Assembly: GCF_046592965.1 (NCBI RefSeq)
Contig: NZ_JBISBV010000007.1
Span: 62,001-126,000, forward strand
Direction: 5' to 3'
Length of the DNA stretch: 64,000 bases
Source: Marivita sp046592965
Lineage (GTDB): Bacteria > Pseudomonadota > Alphaproteobacteria > Rhodobacterales > Rhodobacteraceae
The notes under the pieces: model-generated
Databases searched by the model: none
Told to the model about the DNA's origin: nothing
What the model saw: only the letters and a program-made list of their open reading frames with translations
Shown here: positions 27,171 through 35,449 of the stretch, piece by piece
Numbering within the stretch: position 1 is the first letter of the stretch
Layout: every line of letters starts with the position of its first letter
Position numbers and translations under genes: made by a program

Positions 27171-30100
27171 ATGAGCTTGATGATAACCGGAGTGATCGAC
27201 GGCCCGATAACCGGCGGCGTGCCCAAGGCAATACAGCTTTACGCGCTGGCCGACATTCCCGACCTGTCGATTTACGGCGTGGGATCGGCGAACAATGGTG
27301 GCGGATCGGACGGCGAAGAATTCACCTTCCCTGCCGTACCTCTCGCGGCTGGTTCCACGATATACGTTGCCTCCGAAATCACGGAGTTCACCAATTTCTT
27401 CGGATTTGCGCCGGATTACACAAGCTCCACCGCCAGCATCAACGGCGATGACGCTATCGAGCTGTATCAGAACGACACGGTGATCGATCTGTTCGGGGAC
27501 ATCAATGTCGATGGCACCAATGAAGTGTGGGATTACGCCGATGGCTGGGCGTCGCGTTCGCCGGCCGAAGGGGCAAGCCCCGTCTTCGATCCGTCGGAAT
27601 GGACGTTCAGCGGAGCGGACGCGCTCGATGGTGAGACCAGCAACGCTACCGCGGCAAACCCGTTTCCGTTCCCGGATGGCGGCGGCACCGGCGGAAGCGA
27701 TATTGCCATCAACGAAGTCCGCATCTCGCAAACCGGCCCCGATACCGACGATTTCGTCGAGCTGTTCACAACGCCGGGCGCGTCTTTCGACGGCAAGACG
27801 CTTGTTGCGCTGTCCGGCGAATTCGAACCCGGCCAAATCGACTTTGCCATCAGCCTTGACGGCGCGTTTGCGGATGAAAACGGATTTCTGCTGATTGCCG
27901 AGAGCGCAAATCCCAATCTCGAACCGGGCGATGTCGGTGTGTTAGATCTGGATTTCTTCAGCTCTCCGCAGACGTTCCTGTTGGTCGATGGTTTTACCGG
28001 AGTGTCCGGGGCCGATCTCGACACCGACAACAACGGCAGTTTCGACGCGACACCCTGGACCGAGGTGATCGCAAGCCTGTCCTTTGTGGATGGCGACGAA
28101 GACCTGGATGTCAGTTATTCGGACACCGTGATCCCGGCTGACGGCGCCTTCACCACCGCTGGCGCCGCGCGCGAAACCGACGGGACGGGGGCCTTCGCTG
28201 CGCTCGATTTCAACGATCTGTCTGCCGACACGCCGGGCAGCACCAATGCGCCGGTCATCGCCCCGGATCGCGTGACCATCATGGAGATTCAGGGCGCGGG
28301 CCACGTCTCGGGCCTTGTCAGCGCGACGCCGCTCGATCCGACCACGGGTGGCGACGGGGACCGTGTGACCACAACCGGCATCGTGACCGCCGTGGATTCC
28401 AACGGGTTTTACATGCAGGACGCGAACGGAGACGGCGACATTGCCACATCCGACGCCATTTTCGTCTTCACCTCGAGCGCGCCGGGCGTCGAGATCGGTG
28501 ACGAGGTGGACGTGACGGGCACCGTCTCCGAATTCTATCCCGGCGGCGCATCGAGCGGCAATCTGAGCACGACGCAACTGGCGGGCGCTCCAGTCGTCAC
28601 GGTCCTGTCATCGGGCAACGCTTTGCCCGACACCGTCATTCTCGGGGCAGGTGGCCGTGCTTTGCCGGATCAGAATATCGACGATGATGCGTTTGCGTCC
28701 TTCGATGCCGAAACCGACGGGATCGACTTCTTCGAGAGCCTTGAAGGGATGCTCGTTACCGTGCCACAGGCGGTGGCCATCTCTGGCACCAACGGTTTCG
28801 GCGAGGTCTTCGTCGCTGTCGATGGCGGCGCCGGGGCGACCGGGCTTTCGGATCGCGGGACGCTCAATATCTCGCCCGATGATTTCAATCCTGAAAAGGT
28901 GCAAATCGACTGGGATTTCGACGTCAGCGGCGGTCAGGAGGCTGTCGATGTCAGCGTCGGCGCGGCGTTTGACGATATCGTCGGCGTCGTGTCTTACAGC
29001 TTCGGCAACTACGAAATCGTGCCGACCGAAACCGTTGTCGTGATCGAACCCTCCGCGCTCGAGGCAGAAATGAGCGATCTGGTCGGCTCCGACACCGATC
29101 TGAGCATCGCCACCTACAACGTTCTCAACCTCGACCCCAACGATGCGGATGGCGACACCGATGTGGCCGATGGGCGTTTCGATGCCATCGCCGAACAGAT
29201 CATTACCAACCTCAACAGCCCCGACATCATCGCGTTGCAGGAAGTGCAGGACAACTCAGGCTCGGTCGATGATGGTGTGATTTCCGCCTCGGCCACCTAT
29301 GAGGCCCTGATCGACGCCATCGACCTTGCCGATGACGGTGTGATGAACGACAGCACCGGCTATGCCTTCATCGACAACACCTTCATCGGCAACAACACCA
29401 GCGGCGGTCAGCCCGGCGGCAACATCCGTACCGGGTTCCTCTACAACGAAACCCGCGTGACGCTGATCGAAGGGTCGGTCCAGACCATCGGCAGCCAAGA
29501 CCCAGGCGGGGCCTTCGAGGGCGCGCGCCTGCCTCTGGTGGCCAGTTTCGCCTTCAATGGCGAAGAGATCACCGTCGTCAACAACCACTTTTCTTCCAAG
29601 GGCGGCAGCGCCCCGATCTTCGGGGTCGAGCAGGATTTCGCGGACCGGCAGGAGGATGTCACGGTCAACGGATCGCTGGATGAACGTCAGGCACAATCGG
29701 CGGCGGTGAGCAGCTTTGTCTCAGATGCCCTGGCAGACGACGGCGATGCTAATATCGTCGCCCTCGGTGATCTCAACGAGTTCGAATTCGTCTCTCCCGT
29801 CACCGGGCTCGAAGATGCCGGGCTCACGAACCTGACCAACACGCTTGATCCCAACGAACGCTACACGTTCAACTTTCAGGGCAACAGCCAGTCGCTGGAT
29901 CATATCCTGGTGTCCGACGCCCTGCTCGGTGGTGCGCAGTTCGACGTGGTCCACACCAACTCTGAATTCGCCGCCACCGATAGCAGCGCCAGCGACCACG
30001 ACCCGCTTCTGGCGTTGCTGAGTTTCGATGCGCCGGAGCCTGAACCGGAGACGGTCACCGTGTCCGTCACGCTTGAGAAGTTCTTTGTCTTCGGCAGCCG

Positions 30101-30590
30101 CGCCACAGAAAGCATCGATGATATCGAGGTCGAGTCAGGACGCATTCCGACAATCCGAAACAGCATCGATTTCGATGCGGTCGATATTGAGGTAGATGCA
30201 AGTGCGTCGGGTTGGGAATACGTCACCGGCTACCGGGGTGAAATCGGTGTGTTCTCGCACGGCGATAATGTCTTTCGGGGGGAAGCGTCCTTGGTCAACG
30301 ACGATGAAACTTTGATCTTTGACATGGACAACGGGGCCTTCGGTGATGCGGTTCTGGCGATGTTCGACTTCGCCACGGTCAAGGACACGGGCGACGTTCA
30401 GATTGCGTTCTTCAATGACGGAACGCAAATCGGGTCCGAAGTCCTGTCCGCGACGAACGGCAGCGTAACAGCGGGTCTTGAAGGCCAGAGTTTTGACAGC
30501 GTCGAAATCTCTGCGATCGGCACCACCTCGTTTTCTCTGGTCGGCTTCGCGTTCGATCGCAGCACGACCGAGGATTTCCTGATCGCCTGA
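27171..30590 (+). CDS. Large secreted-type nuclease, ExeM/NucH family
   Basis: The protein has 1139 acidic residues. A lamin-tail-like N-terminal part and a second LTD-like segment (INEVRISQTGPDTDDFVELF) are followed by an OB-fold-like region (GIVTAVDSNGFYMQDANGDG, about residue 405). The endonuclease/exonuclease/phosphatase domain then spans about residues 645-945. Catalytic blocks are IATYNVLNL, LQEVQD, NNHFSSKGG, ALGDLNEFE and SDHDPLL, so all key residues seem present. An unrecognised domain of about 180 residues ends the protein. ExeM/NucH enzymes are extracellular DNases. There is no Sec signal peptide and no RTX repeats, so export by type I secretion or another route is an inference. 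A terminator follows. Confidence 0.85.
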   Translation: MSLMITGVIDGPITGGVPKAIQLYALADIPDLSIYGVGSANNGGGSDGEEFTFPAVPLAAGSTIYVASEITEFTNFFGFAPDYTSSTASINGDDAIELYQNDTVIDLFGDINVDGTNEVWDYADGWASRSPAEGASPVFDPSEWTFSGADALDGETSNATAANPFPFPDGGGTGGSDIAINEVRISQTGPDTDDFVELFTTPGASFDGKTLVALSGEFEPGQIDFAISLDGAFADENGFLLIAESANPNLEPGDVGVLDLDFFSSPQTFLLVDGFTGVSGADLDTDNNGSFDATPWTEVIASLSFVDGDEDLDVSYSDTVIPADGAFTTAGAARETDGTGAFAALDFNDLSADTPGSTNAPVIAPDRVTIMEIQGAGHVSGLVSATPLDPTTGGDGDRVTTTGIVTAVDSNGFYMQDANGDGDIATSDAIFVFTSSAPGVEIGDEVDVTGTVSEFYPGGASSGNLSTTQLAGAPVVTVLSSGNALPDTVILGAGGRALPDQNIDDDAFASFDAETDGIDFFESLEGMLVTVPQAVAISGTNGFGEVFVAVDGGAGATGLSDRGTLNISPDDFNPEKVQIDWDFDVSGGQEAVDVSVGAAFDDIVGVVSYSFGNYEIVPTETVVVIEPSALEAEMSDLVGSDTDLSIATYNVLNLDPNDADGDTDVADGRFDAIAEQIITNLNSPDIIALQEVQDNSGSVDDGVISASATYEALIDAIDLADDGVMNDSTGYAFIDNTFIGNNTSGGQPGGNIRTGFLYNETRVTLIEGSVQTIGSQDPGGAFEGARLPLVASFAFNGEEITVVNNHFSSKGGSAPIFGVEQDFADRQEDVTVNGSLDERQAQSAAVSSFVSDALADDGDANIVALGDLNEFEFVSPVTGLEDAGLTNLTNTLDPNERYTFNFQGNSQSLDHILVSDALLGGAQFDVVHTNSEFAATDSSASDHDPLLALLSFDAPEPEPETVTVSVTLEKFFVFGSRATESIDDIEVESGRIPTIRNSIDFDAVDIEVDASASGWEYVTGYRGEIGVFSHGDNVFRGEASLVNDDETLIFDMDNGAFGDAVLAMFDFATVKDTGDVQIAFFNDGTQIGSEVLSATNGSVTAGLEGQSFDSVEISAIGTTSFSLVGFAFDRSTTEDFLIA

Positions 30591-30597
30591 CCCAGAT

Positions 30598-30626
30598 CGC
30601 CCCCGAAGCGCTTGGTTTCGGGGGCG
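30598..30626 (+). terminator. Hairpin terminator after the nuclease gene
   Basis: CGCCCCCGAA pairs perfectly with TTCGGGGGCG around a 9-nt loop, beginning 8 bp after the stop codon. A T tract is missing, but stem strength and position fit a terminator. Confidence 0.65.
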
Positions 30627-30688
30627 TCGGACATCGTCGGACTGAAGCGGGTGTTGTCACGTTAACTCGCTGAGCTTGCGAGTTGGCA

Positions 30689-30712
30689 GGGAGTGGGCAA
30701 AACTTGGTGGTC
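30689..30712 (+). repeat. Left terminal inverted repeat of the IS
   Basis: This 24-bp end begins GGGAGTGGG and finishes TGGTGGTC. It differs from the right end only at two positions (C/A and T/A). Confidence 0.8.
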
Positions 30713-32056
30713 AGGCTGCGAGTTGGGCGACGGTTTGTCTACCGTCGAGGACCGCTGCTCTGGTAATCGCGACGCGATGAGCACCTTGTGGGGACCACCT
30801 AATACGACGTTTTTTGCCCATGCGGGTGTTGCCGATGTCATCAACGCAGCCCTCTGCCCGGGATGACGAAACTGCGTGGCCATTCCGGTGTCGATTGCCA
30901 TAGTCAACGAGCGCGCCGAAGTTGTTCGCAAGGTAGGAATAGAGTTCGTCGCACCGGGCTTTGACGCGCTTGGCCGCTTCTTGTAATTCTCTGGTTTCGG
31001 CGTGCAGACGATCGCAATCGATCTGAAGAACTTTGAGGATTGTCGCGGCGGTCATCACTTTGCCGCGCCACAGGTACCAGCGAAGTGTATCGGCAGGTCG
31101 CTCAAAGAGGAGCGGCAACCCTGAAGCCCCTTCAATTGCAGAAGTCCCCGCACCGCATTTTCAATGTGTTTGACCCGCATCGAGATATGCCACCAGTCCA
31201 TTATGTGGGTGACGGAACCTCGAACGGCACGCCTCACCGAATTCGGCAGTGCAGGTTCGCCATCTGAGATCACGGTCACTTTGCGCTGACCGTCCCAGCC
31301 CTGCGCGATCAGGTCATGTCGGAGCTGCTTTGTAGGAGGACTGGCGGCTTGCTGCACGAGGCCAAACCGCCGGCTCATATTGGAACTTTCAATCTTGCCG
31401 GCTACAACATCAAGGTGACGTTTCTGGTATTCAGGTCGACAACGAATGTGCGCACCATCCAGGAAAACGGTCAGTGGCGTTGGCCGCGCGATTGTATCTG
31501 CGTCTGATTGGCTTGCGTCTTCGTGTTCTAGTTCGTCGGCGACGCGACACAAGCGATTTCGAACGGTCGTGTTCGACTGAGCCGAACAGGGCAGGAACAT
31601 TTCGATCAATCGAACGGCTTCCCGAAACGAGTGCCTCGCTCCCAATTCAGCCTGCAGGCGCCGAAGTTCGGCAGTCACACGGTCAGAGAAAAGCCCGGCA
31701 GGTGGTGATTGCGGTCCAGATTTTTCGATCCCTACCGGTTGGCAACGACAGCGTCGAAGCCTTGGCCACTTCACCTGAATTCGCCCGAAAAGAGTGTCGA
31801 GAATACGGCCTCGATCATCATGGATTGCGCGTTGTTTGTCACAGCCGTCGCATTTCCGGCGAGCCTCTATTGCTTCACCGCCCTGATCTTGCACAATCGC
31901 TTCCTGCAAGCGCCTCAACAATGTCTTTGCGTCGTCAAGCAGAAGCCCCAAGTCCTCAGAACAAAACTCGTCCGGCGCACGGCGAAGTCGACCGATGTTG
32001 AGCCTCTTGGTGTCTCCATCTTCAAACGTCGTCTCGACAAAAATGCTTACATCCAT
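30711..32056 (-). pseudogene. Transposase of the ISKra4-like element, in two frames
   Basis: The N-terminal part starts best at ATG 32056 (DVSIFVETTFEDGD) behind AAGGCGGG and reads 333 residues, including TVFLDGAHIRCRPEYQ, TVISDGEPALP and THIMDWWHISMRVKH. The frame then runs into unrelated sequence ending at 31055. The C-terminal part continues in another frame from about 31118 to 30711 (LPLLFERPADTLRWYLWRGK, YLANNFGALVDYGNRHRNG, SRAEGCVDDIGNTRMGKKRRIRWS), typical of ISKra4 ends. The join lies near CTTCAGGGTTGCC. No classic slippery heptamer is evident, so this is more likely a damaged gene than programmed frameshifting. Confidence 0.78.
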
Positions 32057-32097
32057 GGTGGGTCCCGCCTTGTTCCAAAACCTCATCCTACCAGGTC

Positions 32098-32121
32098 GAC
32101 CACCATGTTTTTCCCACTCCC
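32098..32121 (-). repeat. Right terminal inverted repeat of the IS
   Basis: On the minus strand this 24-bp end begins GGGAGTGGG and finishes TGGTGGTC, pairing with the left end at 22 of 24 positions. Confidence 0.8.
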
Positions 32122-32377
32122 AAAATATGAGAACTAGGAAGTCCAAGCAACGCTAGTCTGGACCCGCGAGATGTTCGTGCGACGACGCATTCATCTAAAC
32201 CATTCCGTACGCCCGCACTTGGCGGAATATTTGACGATCGGCGTTTGAATCGCATTTTTATGGGAATACAACACAGCGGCGAATTGGGCGATGCACAATG
32301 ACTTTTGCTTGTAAAACGAAGCGAGTGTTCCGAGACGGCGCGTTGCATATTTTGACATCACGACGGAAATTAGCATT

Positions 32378-33232
32378 ATGACTATCTCGAACTCTCTCAT
32401 TTGCACTTCACACACAATCAGCGGTGTCCTGCCCGGAACTGCCGAGCGAGCACGTCACAGCTTTTCGGAGCGCGTCACCGCTGCCGCCCATGCAGGATAC
32501 ACTGGAATGTGCTTGCACCTTCGCGACTATCGCACCCAGCGGGTTGCAGGTTTCCGCGACAAGGACATGGCGGCTTTGCTGCGCGATTACGGCATTCACG
32601 ACATTTCACTGGAGTTTTTGACCAATTGGTTTGCCGACCAAGACGCCGCTGCCGAACAGGATGAAGCGACCGTTTACGACGCCGCTCGCGCGTTTGGCGC
32701 GCATTCCGTCAATGTTGGCGGCGATTTTCAGCACCGTGGTCTGCCGCCCGAACATATGCGAACCCGCTTTGCCGCACTCTGCGAACGCGCGGCACAACAC
32801 GACTTGAAAGTCGCCTTGGAGATCGTACCGTTCAGCGATGTCGCCACGCTTGAGGCGGCGCTGTTTATCACGGACGGTATCGCCAACGCGGGTCTGGTCA
32901 TCGACTGCTGGCACATGTTCCGTGGCGGCATCGCGCTGTCGGATCTGGCGCGGCTGCCCGGCGACCGGATCCTGTCGATACAGGTGAATGATGCGGATGC
33001 CGACATCAGCGGCTCGCTCGCGCAGGATACGCTGCGGCGCAAACCTTGCGGCGAAGGTGCGTTCGATCTGGACGGGTTCGTCGCTGCGCTGGAGGCCACC
33101 GGCACGTCCGCGCCGCTGAGCGTCGAGATCATATCGCCCGAATTTGCCGCCCTCGATCTGGCCGATGCTTGTCGCACGTCCATTCGCGGCGCGCAGGCAG
33201 TGTTGGCGCGCCGTCAGGTTGCGACGGGATAG
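32378..33232 (+). CDS. Sugar phosphate isomerase/epimerase-like TIM-barrel protein
   Basis: The protein has 284 residues with the AP-endonuclease-2/xylose-isomerase-like TIM barrel. Typical pieces are VNVGGDFQHRGLPPEH, VALEIVPFSDVATLE (metal-binding glutamate), GLVIDCWHMFRGG (Asp/His metal ligands) and SVEIISPEF. Enzymes of this fold isomerise or dehydrate small sugars and sugar-like acids. Its 3' end overlaps the convergent ene-reductase gene by 19 bp. It is the first gene of region 6 but may not share its pathway; the substrate is unknown. Confidence 0.78.
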   Translation: MTISNSLICTSHTISGVLPGTAERARHSFSERVTAAAHAGYTGMCLHLRDYRTQRVAGFRDKDMAALLRDYGIHDISLEFLTNWFADQDAAAEQDEATVYDAARAFGAHSVNVGGDFQHRGLPPEHMRTRFAALCERAAQHDLKVALEIVPFSDVATLEAALFITDGIANAGLVIDCWHMFRGGIALSDLARLPGDRILSIQVNDADADISGSLAQDTLRRKPCGEGAFDLDGFVAALEATGTSAPLSVEIISPEFAALDLADACRTSIRGAQAVLARRQVATG

Positions 33233-34284
33233 TCGGTAAAGCCTTCGGGGCCCTTGGTATAGACACGGTCCTGATCGTAATCCGCCAACTCCACGCCCTG
33301 TCGCAGCCGCTCCACCAGATCCGGATTGCCAATGAAATCGCGCCCGAACGACACCGCGTCGGCCCCACCGCTGCGCAGAAACCCCGCCGCCTTGGCCGCT
33401 GTCAGATTACCATTCAGAATCAGCGGACCTTTCCAGCGGTCACGCGCCAGCTTGTAGTTGTCGACCTTGGGCGTCACGTTACGCACCAGATGCAGATAGC
33501 CCAACCCGAGCGTCGACGCCTGATCGAAAAGCGTGCCATAGGTCTCGGCCGGGTCTTCGTCGTCGATATCGTTGAACCCCAGTCCCGGCGATGTGCGCAA
33601 ACCGACGCGGTCGAATCCGATTGCCTCACCCATCGCGGTCAGCACCTCGATACTGAACCGGACCCGGTTTTCGACGCTCCCGCCATACCGGTCGGTGCGT
33701 TTGTTGGTGTTGGTCGACAGGAATTGCATCGGCAGGTAACCACTTGACGCGTGCAGCTCGACCCCGTCGAGCCCGGCAGCGCGGGCATTCACGGCAGCCT
33801 GCCGGTATTCGTCGACCACTTGGGCAATTTCTTCGGTTTCCAGCGCACGTGGCGCGTCCATATCGACAAGACCCGAAGTATCGGTGAAGATCTTCCAGTT
33901 GGCCGTAATCGCGGACGGCGCGACGATCTCTGAATCGTCGTCCTTGTTGATCCGTGCCGCGATGCGGCCACAATGCATGAGCTGGACGACGATCCGCCCG
34001 TTGCGCGCGTGCACGGCGTCGGCAACCGCGCCCCACCCTTCGATCTGTTCGGGCGAATAAATCCCCGGAGTGCGACAGTATCCCTTGCCCGCGGGACTGG
34101 GCTGCACACCTTCGGTCACGATCAATCCGGCATCCGCGCGCTGGCTGTAATACTCGGCGTGAAGTGCGGTCGGACAATCCCCCGCGCCTGCCCGGCTGCG
34201 CGTCATCGGTGACATCACGATACGGTTGCGCATATCAAACGCGCCAAGGCGAACCGGCTCGAAAAGCTCTTTGATGTCCTGCAT
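33214..34284 (-). CDS. Old Yellow Enzyme-family ene-reductase
   Basis: This 356-residue FMN oxidoreductase resembles the NemA/OYE group: RIVMSPMTRSRAGAG, ADAGLIVTEGVQPSPAGKGY, QLMHCGRIA, RTDRYGGSVENRVRF and GADAVSFGRDFIGNPDL. These enzymes reduce activated C=C bonds with NAD(P)H. The active site is unusual: where most members have HGANGYL, this protein has H178-A-S-S-G-Y-L, so the second hydrogen-bonding residue (usually Asn or His) is S181. The gene is divergent from livH, and motif sites at 34351 and 34432 lie between them, so it appears to belong to the cluster regulon. A steroid enone is a plausible but unproven substrate. Confidence 0.85.
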   Translation of the reverse strand: MQDIKELFEPVRLGAFDMRNRIVMSPMTRSRAGAGDCPTALHAEYYSQRADAGLIVTEGVQPSPAGKGYCRTPGIYSPEQIEGWGAVADAVHARNGRIVVQLMHCGRIAARINKDDDSEIVAPSAITANWKIFTDTSGLVDMDAPRALETEEIAQVVDEYRQAAVNARAAGLDGVELHASSGYLPMQFLSTNTNKRTDRYGGSVENRVRFSIEVLTAMGEAIGFDRVGLRTSPGLGFNDIDDEDPAETYGTLFDQASTLGLGYLHLVRNVTPKVDNYKLARDRWKGPLILNGNLTAAKAAGFLRSGGADAVSFGRDFIGNPDLVERLRQGVELADYDQDRVYTKGPEGFTDYPVAT

Positions 34285-34350
34285 GCCGCGCTCCGCTCCG
34301 TACGTGGTTTACCTCATTCCCTGCTGCTTACCCAAGGCCTGGCACGGCTG

Positions 34351-34368
34351 CATCGTCCGTCTGGTCTA
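34351..34368 (+). promoter_or_regulatory. Candidate cluster operator, site 1
   Basis: CATCGTCCGTCTGGTCTA matches the shared 18-bp motif CATCGTCYRNNNNGACTA at 13 of 14 fixed positions. It lies 66 bp upstream of the minus-strand ene-reductase start. The following bases extend it with GACGA, giving TCGTC...GACGA symmetry. Confidence 0.6.
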
Positions 34369-34431
34369 GACGACGGGCGCGGCGAAAAACACCACCCAGA
34401 CGCGCTGAAATTCAAGGGGCGGCACGTCGCT

Positions 34432-34449
34432 TAGTCCTTTTGGCCGATG
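34432..34449 (-). promoter_or_regulatory. Candidate cluster operator, site 2
   Basis: On the minus strand CATCGGCCAAAAGGACTA matches the shared motif at 13 of 14 fixed positions. It lies 106 bp before the livH ATG, so it could serve the plus-strand promoter while site 1 serves the divergent gene. Confidence 0.55.
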
Positions 34450-34555
34450 CCGGGTCTGACCAGCCTGTGACTGTAACCGGTGAAGGGTCTTGGTGAAAAC
34501 TTGGCTCGCGGTGTCCCAAGATCAGGCGCCAGGACAGGGAGAGGATAAAAGGCAG

Positions 34556-35434
34556 ATGCTGAGTGAAATACTGATCATTGTCGTGCGCGGGATCGCCATC
34601 GGGTCGATCTTTGCGATGATCGCGATGAGCTTCAACATCGTCCACGGGGCGACGGGCATTCTCAATTTTGCACAGGGCAACATGCTTGTCCTTGGCGCAT
34701 TCGGCGCGTTCTTCCTTGCGAACGGCGCTTCGCTTGGCGTGTGGTTGCCGATGCTTCTTGTGACGGGTGTGATCATCGCGGCGGTGCTGGCCTTTCAGGG
34801 GTGGCTTACGCTGATACCGCTGCGATCATCGGTAGAACAGGATTCGTGGATCATCTCGACAGTGGCCGTGTCGGTGATCGTCGGCGCGCTTATCATGATC
34901 TACCAAGGGCCGTTCGCCTATAATGTCAAAGGCCCCGCGCCTTATTTCCGGGTTCTGGGCGTGCGCACACCGGGGGCCTATGGGCTGGCGATCGGATGCA
35001 TGGTGTTCTGGTTCTTCGCGATGCGGTTTTTCTCGCGCAAGACGTTTATCGGCCTTGCCATCTCTGCGTTGTCGCAGGATTTCGATGCCGCGCGGGCCGC
35101 AGGACTTCCGGTACGCCGGTTGCAGCTGATCGCCTTTGCGATTTCGGGTTTGATGATCGGCACCGCCGGTTTTCTGGTGGCACCGGTTATCTCGGTCAGC
35201 GCGGATGCGGGGCTGCGTTATGTTTTGAACGGTTTTGTCGCTGCAGTCGTTGGCGGGATCGGGTCCAATCTCGGCACGCTGATCGGCGGGCCACTGGTTG
35301 GCGTGGTTGCCATGCTGACCGCCTACAAGATCGGCGGTGCCTATCAGGATCTTGCCTCACTCTTGGTGCTGGTCGGCATCTTGATGTTGCGCCCGCAAGG
35401 ATTGTTCGGTCGCACATCGGCGCGGCGTGTATAA
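34556..35434 (+). CDS. Branched-chain-type ABC transporter permease (LivH-like)
   Basis: This 292-residue inner-membrane permease belongs to the HAAT family (LivH). It has about eight hydrophobic segments, the family block NIVHGATGILNFAQGNMLVLG near the N-terminus, and ALSQDFDAARAAGLPVRRLQ. I start at ATG 34556 (LSEILIIVVRGIA); the longer frame adds a hydrophilic leader that the family lacks. It heads the operon livH, livM-livG fusion, livF and a thioesterase. HAAT systems import amino acids but also aromatic acids, urea and steroid- or lignin-derived compounds, so context matters more than the family name. Confidence 0.88.
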   Translation: MLSEILIIVVRGIAIGSIFAMIAMSFNIVHGATGILNFAQGNMLVLGAFGAFFLANGASLGVWLPMLLVTGVIIAAVLAFQGWLTLIPLRSSVEQDSWIISTVAVSVIVGALIMIYQGPFAYNVKGPAPYFRVLGVRTPGAYGLAIGCMVFWFFAMRFFSRKTFIGLAISALSQDFDAARAAGLPVRRLQLIAFAISGLMIGTAGFLVAPVISVSADAGLRYVLNGFVAAVVGGIGSNLGTLIGGPLVGVVAMLTAYKIGGAYQDLASLLVLVGILMLRPQGLFGRTSARRV

Positions 35435-35449
35435 AGGGCGGATGCAACA

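Larger units (their letters stand above)
30689..32121 (-). mobile_element. ISKra4-like insertion sequence, 1433 bp
   Basis: Two terminal inverted repeats of 24 bp can be read: GGGAGTGGGCAAAACTTGGT(...) at 30689-30712 and its partner at 32098-32121, matching at 22 of 24 positions. Between them lies a transposase-like frame on the minus strand that resembles the ISKra4 family and is frameshifted. The left repeat overlaps the transposase stop codon, which is common in compact insertion sequences. No target-site duplication is visible in the flanking 8-9 bp. The element separates the nuclease gene from the catabolic cluster. Confidence 0.82.

Noticed and set aside
31095..31125. Programmed frameshift in the IS transposase
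   Set aside because: No slippery heptamer or strong downstream stem was recognised at the frame change, so mutation is the simpler explanation.
32154..32173. TAGTCTGGACCCGCGAGATG, similar to the reversed cluster motif
   Set aside because: It keeps TAGTC and GATG but with a 2-bp longer spacing and only about 9 of 14 fixed positions in register; it lies about 200 bp from the next gene and beside the IS end.
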